A stretch of 64,000 bases of DNA from Gordonia sp. OPL2 (GTDB lineage Bacteria; Actinomycetota; Actinomycetes; Mycobacteriales; Mycobacteriaceae), in contig NZ_RKME01000010.1 in assembly GCF_003797825.1 (NCBI RefSeq), forward strand, positions 87,068 to 151,067. The letters run 5' to 3'. The translations under genes and the position numbers were made by a program. The notes beneath the pieces were generated by a model, which made no database searches, was not told the origin of the DNA, and worked only from the letters and a program-made list of their open reading frames with translations. This document shows, one piece after another, positions 59,733 to 64,000 of this stretch. Numbering within the stretch: position 1 is the stretch's first letter; each line of letters opens with the position of its first letter.

Positions 59733-62711
59733 GTGGGCGTACGCGGGCCGGCGGGCATGCCGACATTGTCGCGCAGGAGCAAGATCGCCATCGGGATCGG
59801 CGTGGCCATCCTGGTACTGCTGTTGGTGGGGCCACGGTTGGTCGGACTCGCGACCGACTGGTTGTGGTTCTCCGATGTCGGATACACACGGGTGTTCTCG
59901 ACGATCGTCTGGACGCGGGTCCTCCTGTTCCTGGTGACCATGGTGATCGTCGGACTCATCGTCTTCGGCGCCATCGCCATGGCCTACCGCTCGCGCCCGG
60001 TCTTCGTGCCGGCGACCGGCCCCAACGATCCGCTGGCCCGGTATCGCACGACGGTCATGGGACGGACGCGCTGGTTCGCGATCGTGCCCAGCGTGCTCGT
60101 CGGACTTCTCGCCGGTCTGGTCACCCAGGGGTCCTGGGCGACCGTCCAGACCTTCCTGCACGGCGAGACCTTCGGTATCACCGATCCGCAGTTCGGCTTC
60201 GACATGAGTTTCTACGCATTCGATCTGCCGTTCTATCGCCTCGTGCTCAACCTGCTGTTCGTGGTCGTCGTGGTCGCGTTCCTGGCGAATCTGGTGACCC
60301 ACTACCTGTTCGGTGGAATCCGGCTCGGCGGCGGCGGAAACCGTCCGTCGATCTCGACCGCTGCGCGCGTCCAGCTCGCGGCGCTGGCCGGTACCTTCTT
60401 GCTGCTGAAGGCGGTGGCGTACTGGTTCGACCGGTATTCGTTGCTGTCGAGTCAGCGCAAGCAGGAGATCTTCACCGGTGCGAGTTACACCGACATCAAC
60501 GCGGTCCTGCCGTCCAAGCTGATCCTGATGTCGATCGCGATCATCTGTGCGCTCGCGTTCTTTGCGGGCGTGGTCCTGCGTGACCTGCGCGTGCCCGCGC
60601 TCGCGACTGCCCTGATGTTGCTGTCGGCCTTGGTGATCGGCGTCGGCTGGCCGCTGGCGATGGAGCAGTTCTCGGTGAAGCCGAACGCGGCGCAGAAGGA
60701 AGCGGAGTACATATCCCGCAACATCACGGCCACCGAACAGGCCTACGGGATCGGCAACAACCGCGTGACGACGCAACGGGACTGGACCTCGCAGCCGGTG
60801 ACCCAGTCGACGGTGAACGCCGACGAGCCGACGCTGTCGAACCTGCGAATCCTCGACCCGAACATCGTGTCGCCGGCCTTCACCCAGCTGCAGCAGCGGC
60901 AGAACTTCTACGGGTTCCCGGCCCAGTTGGCACTGGATCGCTACCGGATCGACGACCAGCTGCGGGACTTCGTCGTCGCCGTGCGCGAACTCGATCCGAG
61001 CCGCTATTCGCCGCAGCAGCAGAACTGGCTGAACAAGCACCTCGTCTACACCCATGGGAACGGCTTCGTCGCCGCCCCGGCGAACCGGGTCAACGAGGCG
61101 GTGTCCGACGACTCCAACAACGTCGACGGCGGCGGCGAACCGTTCTTCTTCGTCAGCGACCTCAGCAACGTCAACAGCCCCGACTACAAGGCGAACGCGC
61201 CGATCAAGGTGACCCAGCCGCGTATCTACTTCGGTGAGCTGATCGCCCAGGTCGACCCCGACTACGCGATCGTCGGGTCGTCCGACGGCCAGCCGCGCGA
61301 GTACGACACCGCCGAATCCAAGTACACCTATGCGGGTGATTCCGGTGTCTCGCTGGGCAATTGGTTCAACCGACTGCTGTATTCGGTCAAGTACACCGAA
61401 CGCAACCTGCTGCTGTCCGGCGAGATCAACAACAACTCGAAGATCATCTACAACCGGGATCCGCGGGACCGTGTGAAGCAGGTCGCCCCCTGGCTGACGG
61501 TCGACTCCAAGACGTACCCCGCGGTGATGGCCGACGGTTCGATCAAGTGGATCGTCGACGGCTACACCACCCTGGACAACTATCCGTACGCGCAGCGGAC
61601 GTCGTTGCAGGCGGCCACCGAGGATGCCCAGGAACTCAATCAGGGCCAGACCGGCCGGACACAGATCAACCGACAGGTGTCCTACGTCCGCAACTCGGTG
61701 AAGGCCACCGTCGACGCGTACACCGGCAAGGTCACGCTGTATCAGTTCGACTCGAACGATCCGGTTCTCAAGACCTGGATGAAGGTGTTTCCCGGAACCG
61801 TGCAGTCGCGCGCCGAACTCGACAAGAAGCAAGACCTGCTCGATCACGTCCGGTACCCCGAGGATCTGTTCAAGATCCAGCGGAGTCTGCTGACCCGGTA
61901 CCACGTGACGAACCCGCAGACCTTCTTCCAGGCCAACGACTTCTGGTCGGTTCCTGCGGACCCGACCACGCCGGACGCGGAAACGCGGGGGCTCGATCAG
62001 CCGCCGTACTACTTCGTGGCGTCGAGTCCGCGCGACGGCAAGTCGTCGTTCCAGCTGACGTCGGTGATGACTCGCCTGAACCGTCCGATCCTGTCGGCCT
62101 ACATGACGGTGTCGAGCGATCCGGGCAGCTACGGGCAGATCACCATCAAGGAACTGTCGCCCAACACCCAGCGTGACGGGCCGAAGCAGGCGTTCAACCC
62201 GATGCAGACCGACAGTCGGGTGGCCGACAGCCGGAAGAGTCTGGAGAACACCGCCGACGTGACATTCGGCAACCTGCTGACGCTTCCGGTGGGCGACAAC
62301 GGCATTCTCTACGTGGTGCCCATGTACGCCCAGGCACAGGGTCGTGAGGCCACGTTCCCGAGGCTGTTCCGCGTCATCACCCGCTATGAGGGTCGGGTCG
62401 GTTACGCGCCGACGACGGCAGGCGCGCTGCAGCAGGTCGGCATCGATCCCGGCCAGGCCGCGGCGGTGCCCGACCTCGGTGGCGGTGATCAGGGCGGCAC
62501 CGACAACGACGGTGATCAGCAGGCGGCGGTGCCCGCCCCGAACACCGGCCCGCCGTCGGCGGAACGTGACGCCGCGGTGACCGCGATCGGAGATGCGCTG
62601 AGCGCCTTGAAGGATGCCCAGAGCAAGGGTGATTTCAAGGCCTACGGTGAGGCGCTCGACAGGCTGAACAAAGCAGTCGTGGCGTACGAGCAGTTGCCCG
62701 CCGGCAACTGA
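59733..62711 (+). CDS. UPF0182 large membrane protein (Rv3193c-like)
   Basis: Protein of 992 residues. About seven membrane helices lie in the first 310 residues (for example IAIGIGVAILVLLLV near 19 and VVVVVAFLANLV near 180). A large extracytoplasmic domain follows with conserved sections such as RIYFGELIAQVDPDYAIVGS, then an acidic Gln/Gly-rich linker and a C-terminal helix pair (ALSALKDAQSKGDF). The family is widespread in actinobacteria and cyanobacteria and has no proven function. GTG 59733 has GGAGAG 8 nt upstream and is preferred over GTG 59724. A strong terminator follows. Confidence 0.93.
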   Translation: MGVRGPAGMPTLSRRSKIAIGIGVAILVLLLVGPRLVGLATDWLWFSDVGYTRVFSTIVWTRVLLFLVTMVIVGLIVFGAIAMAYRSRPVFVPATGPNDPLARYRTTVMGRTRWFAIVPSVLVGLLAGLVTQGSWATVQTFLHGETFGITDPQFGFDMSFYAFDLPFYRLVLNLLFVVVVVAFLANLVTHYLFGGIRLGGGGNRPSISTAARVQLAALAGTFLLLKAVAYWFDRYSLLSSQRKQEIFTGASYTDINAVLPSKLILMSIAIICALAFFAGVVLRDLRVPALATALMLLSALVIGVGWPLAMEQFSVKPNAAQKEAEYISRNITATEQAYGIGNNRVTTQRDWTSQPVTQSTVNADEPTLSNLRILDPNIVSPAFTQLQQRQNFYGFPAQLALDRYRIDDQLRDFVVAVRELDPSRYSPQQQNWLNKHLVYTHGNGFVAAPANRVNEAVSDDSNNVDGGGEPFFFVSDLSNVNSPDYKANAPIKVTQPRIYFGELIAQVDPDYAIVGSSDGQPREYDTAESKYTYAGDSGVSLGNWFNRLLYSVKYTERNLLLSGEINNNSKIIYNRDPRDRVKQVAPWLTVDSKTYPAVMADGSIKWIVDGYTTLDNYPYAQRTSLQAATEDAQELNQGQTGRTQINRQVSYVRNSVKATVDAYTGKVTLYQFDSNDPVLKTWMKVFPGTVQSRAELDKKQDLLDHVRYPEDLFKIQRSLLTRYHVTNPQTFFQANDFWSVPADPTTPDAETRGLDQPPYYFVASSPRDGKSSFQLTSVMTRLNRPILSAYMTVSSDPGSYGQITIKELSPNTQRDGPKQAFNPMQTDSRVADSRKSLENTADVTFGNLLTLPVGDNGILYVVPMYAQAQGREATFPRLFRVITRYEGRVGYAPTTAGALQQVGIDPGQAAAVPDLGGGDQGGTDNDGDQQAAVPAPNTGPPSAERDAAVTAIGDALSALKDAQSKGDFKAYGEALDRLNKAVVAYEQLPAGN

Positions 62712-62732
62712 TCCACCGCAACGGCGACGACG

Positions 62733-62778
62733 AGCCGGGGCGTACCAGGATCACCTGGTACGCCCCGGCTTTCGTTGT
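62733..62778 (+). terminator. Intrinsic terminator after the UPF0182 gene
   Basis: A 17-bp perfect inverted repeat (62733-62749 with 62754-62770; arms begin AGCCGGGGCG) closes on a 4-nt loop ATCA and is followed by the U-rich TTCGTTGT. It lies 22 bp after the UPF0182 stop and before the convergent small membrane protein gene. It is the strongest terminator in the window. Confidence 0.9.
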
Positions 62779-62826
62779 CGTCATCGGTGTCACCAGAAAG
62801 TCGGCGACACTGGGCGAGGTGCGGAT

Positions 62827-63114
62827 TCAGTCGCGGTAGCGTCGCATGTAGCGCCCGAGTTCGGACTCGGTGTTGTCGGGCAGGACCGGACTGTGATGGT
62901 GGCGGTGCACCAGCGACAAGAAGATCGAGACGGCGCCGGTGAACGCTCCGATCATGAGCAGGCCGAACACGATCGCGGGTGCGACATTGCCGCCCGCCAT
63001 CGACACCAGCCACAGCGCGGCGAAGGCAAAACCGCCGAGGACCAGTAGGTACCCGATCACGCTCATCGGGTGGTTTCCGTGGCTCTCGTGATGGGGTAGG
63101 TGATGAGCAGCCAT
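62827..63114 (-). CDS. Small two-helix membrane protein, paralogue A
   Basis: Protein of 95 residues. A His-rich N terminus (HHLPHHESHGNHPMS) is followed by two membrane helices (about 18-40 and 46-68) and a tail HRHHHSPVLPDNTESELGRYMRRYRD. The same plan and end motifs recur in the next gene upstream, so the two are paralogues. The His clusters could bind a metal, but this is speculation. GGAGGAGAC precedes the ATG. Both are oriented away from the mce gene at the window edge. Confidence 0.78.
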   Translation of the reverse strand: MAAHHLPHHESHGNHPMSVIGYLLVLGGFAFAALWLVSMAGGNVAPAIVFGLLMIGAFTGAVSIFLSLVHRHHHSPVLPDNTESELGRYMRRYRD

Positions 63115-63193
63115 CGTCTCCTCCTTCGGTAGGCGTATCGACAGGATACGCCCCTGTGATCTGAGTCACAGGGGGATCGACGAGCGTCGGGGC

Positions 63194-63484
63194 TCAGTGA
63201 CGGTATTCGACCAGGTAGCGCGCCTTCTCCGCGCTCGACGAATCCGGGATGAGCGGGCTGTGGTCGAGGCGACGTGCCATGGTCGAGTAGATCACCGCAG
63301 CTCCGACCAGAGACAGCGCGCCGGCGACTGCCGCAGCGATGGCGGCGGGTCCCTGTCCCTGTGCCAAGAACGTCACCGCCAACCCGAGCGACGGGATGAT
63401 GAACAGGACGAGCATGTAGGCGACGATGCTCATCGGGTGACGATCACCATGGTCGGCGAGGTGTCGTGGGGTCATGCTGGTCAT
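63194..63484 (-). CDS. Small two-helix membrane protein, paralogue B
   Basis: Protein of 96 residues with the same layout as its neighbour: HGDRHPMSIVAYMLVLF at the first helix, a second helix (about 50-70) and an end RLDHSPLIPDSSSAEKARYLVEYRH. Shared anchors are HG-x-HPMS before helix 1 and HSP-x-PD followed by RY near the end. GAGGAGG lies 8 nt before ATG 63484. No function is known. It is divergent from the mce gene and may share its control region. Confidence 0.8.
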   Translation of the reverse strand: MTSMTPRHLADHGDRHPMSIVAYMLVLFIIPSLGLAVTFLAQGQGPAAIAAAVAGALSLVGAAVIYSTMARRLDHSPLIPDSSSAEKARYLVEYRH

Positions 63485-63750
63485 CGGTGGTTCCTCCTCG
63501 AATCGATGCGCTCCACTCCTCACGATGCGCCCAGGAACTCGCCTCGACCAGGGACTTTGGGCCCGGCCGGCCGGGGTCGACGGTCGCTTCCTCTCGCCGC
63601 CGCACTCCGCGGGCGTATGGTGACGGCGATCATGTCGGGAGGGTGTGCGCCGGTTGTGCCACGAACCGCTGTCGGTGGGACTGACCCGCCAGTAAGGTGA
63701 CGACGGCGCCGAGGGGCGCCGTTGGTCGTCGGGGAAAGGGCGGTCGTCGG

Positions 63751-64000
63751 ATGCCTCCACTGTCTCGGTTGGCGCGGATCCAGATCGCGCTCGTCGTCGT
63801 GCTCGGGCTGCTCGCGACTGCCTACGCCGGTTATCGGTATGTCCACATCGAGCGTGCCGTGGGGATCGGGATCTACACCGTCACCGCGTCGATGAAGGAT
63901 TCCGGGGGGATCTTCACCAATGCCGAGGTGACGTATCAGGGTGTGCCGGTGGGTCGGGTGGGTGCGTTGACGTTGACCAAGGATGGTGTCGACGTGAAGC
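63751..64000 (+). CDS. MCE-family protein (5' part, cut by window end)
   Basis: The first 83 codons of an MCE/MlaD-family protein. A signal-anchor helix (IQIALVVVLGLLATAYAGYRYV, about 10-30) is followed by the start of the MlaD domain: YTVTASMKDSGGIFTNAEVTYQGVPVGRVGAL. The YxGVxVGxV pattern is the core of the mce repeat. Mce proteins form a periplasmic lipid or sterol channel in Mycobacteriales and occur as operons of six; this may be a late member (MceF-like or similar) or an isolated one. The 3' part lies outside the window. Confidence 0.88.
   Translation, partial: MPPLSRLARIQIALVVVLGLLATAYAGYRYVHIERAVGIGIYTVTASMKDSGGIFTNAEVTYQGVPVGRVGALTLTKDGVDVK

Noticed and set aside
59607..61904. 765-residue minus-strand ORF opposite the UPF0182 gene
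   Set aside because: Antisense shadow; UPF0182 is a conserved family in the other strand.

Overview
The window is a high-GC actinobacterial chromosome segment with dense genes and frequent GTG starts. Its gene content points to Mycobacteriales, most likely Gordonia or a close relative; the genus is inferred, not proven. Most of 13.3-62.7 kb follows the Mycobacterium tuberculosis block Rv3226c to Rv3193c: SRAP, sigH-rshA, the biotinylated protein TB7.3, pdtaS, whiB1, a diacylglycerol kinase, a Soj-type ParA, the Rv3212 protein, an RhlE helicase, a ferritin-like protein, DUF3107, TetR, DUF3152, moeZ, an alkyltransferase-like protein, lipV, adnA-adnB, a potassium channel, nudC, mrx1, uvrD2, whiB7, an ABC1 kinase, a ThiF/TOMM-like protein, DUF2342, a PDZ-Lon protease and UPF0182. 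These family assignments come from recalled protein signatures, not from a search.

Layout. 0-13 kb is accessory metabolism: two unknown proteins, an orphan ParA, an SDR, a GlcD-like flavoprotein, two MFS transporters, a cysteine hydrolase, 4-alpha-glucanotransferase, a GT-C-like membrane protein and a Baeyer-Villiger-type monooxygenase. 13-24 kb holds redox and signalling genes: SRAP, YbaK-like deacylase, sigH-rshA, the 24-residue ribosomal protein bL37, the biotin carrier TB7.3, pdtaS and whiB1. 24-33 kb holds the helicase, DUF3107, TetR, DUF3152, moeZ and an ECF41-type sigma factor. At 33-40 kb a nitrate assimilation operon (narK-nirB-nirD-nnaR-sirohydrochlorin chelatase) interrupts the conserved order. 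40-63 kb holds DNA repair (an alkyltransferase-like protein, AdnAB, UvrD2), mycothiol redox (Mrx1), intrinsic antibiotic resistance (WhiB7) and conserved membrane or protease genes. The right edge cuts an mce gene preceded by two paralogous small membrane proteins.

How the genes work together. Three sites with the SigH promoter pattern (GGAAyr-N16-yGTT) lie before sigH itself, moeZ and mrx1, so the thiol-stress sigma factor, a sulfur-carrier enzyme and the mycothiol glutaredoxin form a local regulon. The nitrate operon has a four-half-site GlnR-like box with 11-bp periodicity and encodes its own NnaR-type co-regulator. whiB7 has its typical AT-rich promoter element, then a leader of about 480 nt with a 78-codon ORF and a strong intrinsic terminator. 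A six-base segment at the end of that ORF can pair with the terminator's 5' arm, as expected for ribosome-dependent attenuation.

Non-coding highlights are two related repeat arrays (36-bp and 51-bp periods), both between convergent genes and sharing an almost identical 37-bp segment, and several strong terminators at convergent gene ends. No rRNA, tRNA, insertion sequence, prophage or CRISPR array was recognised.
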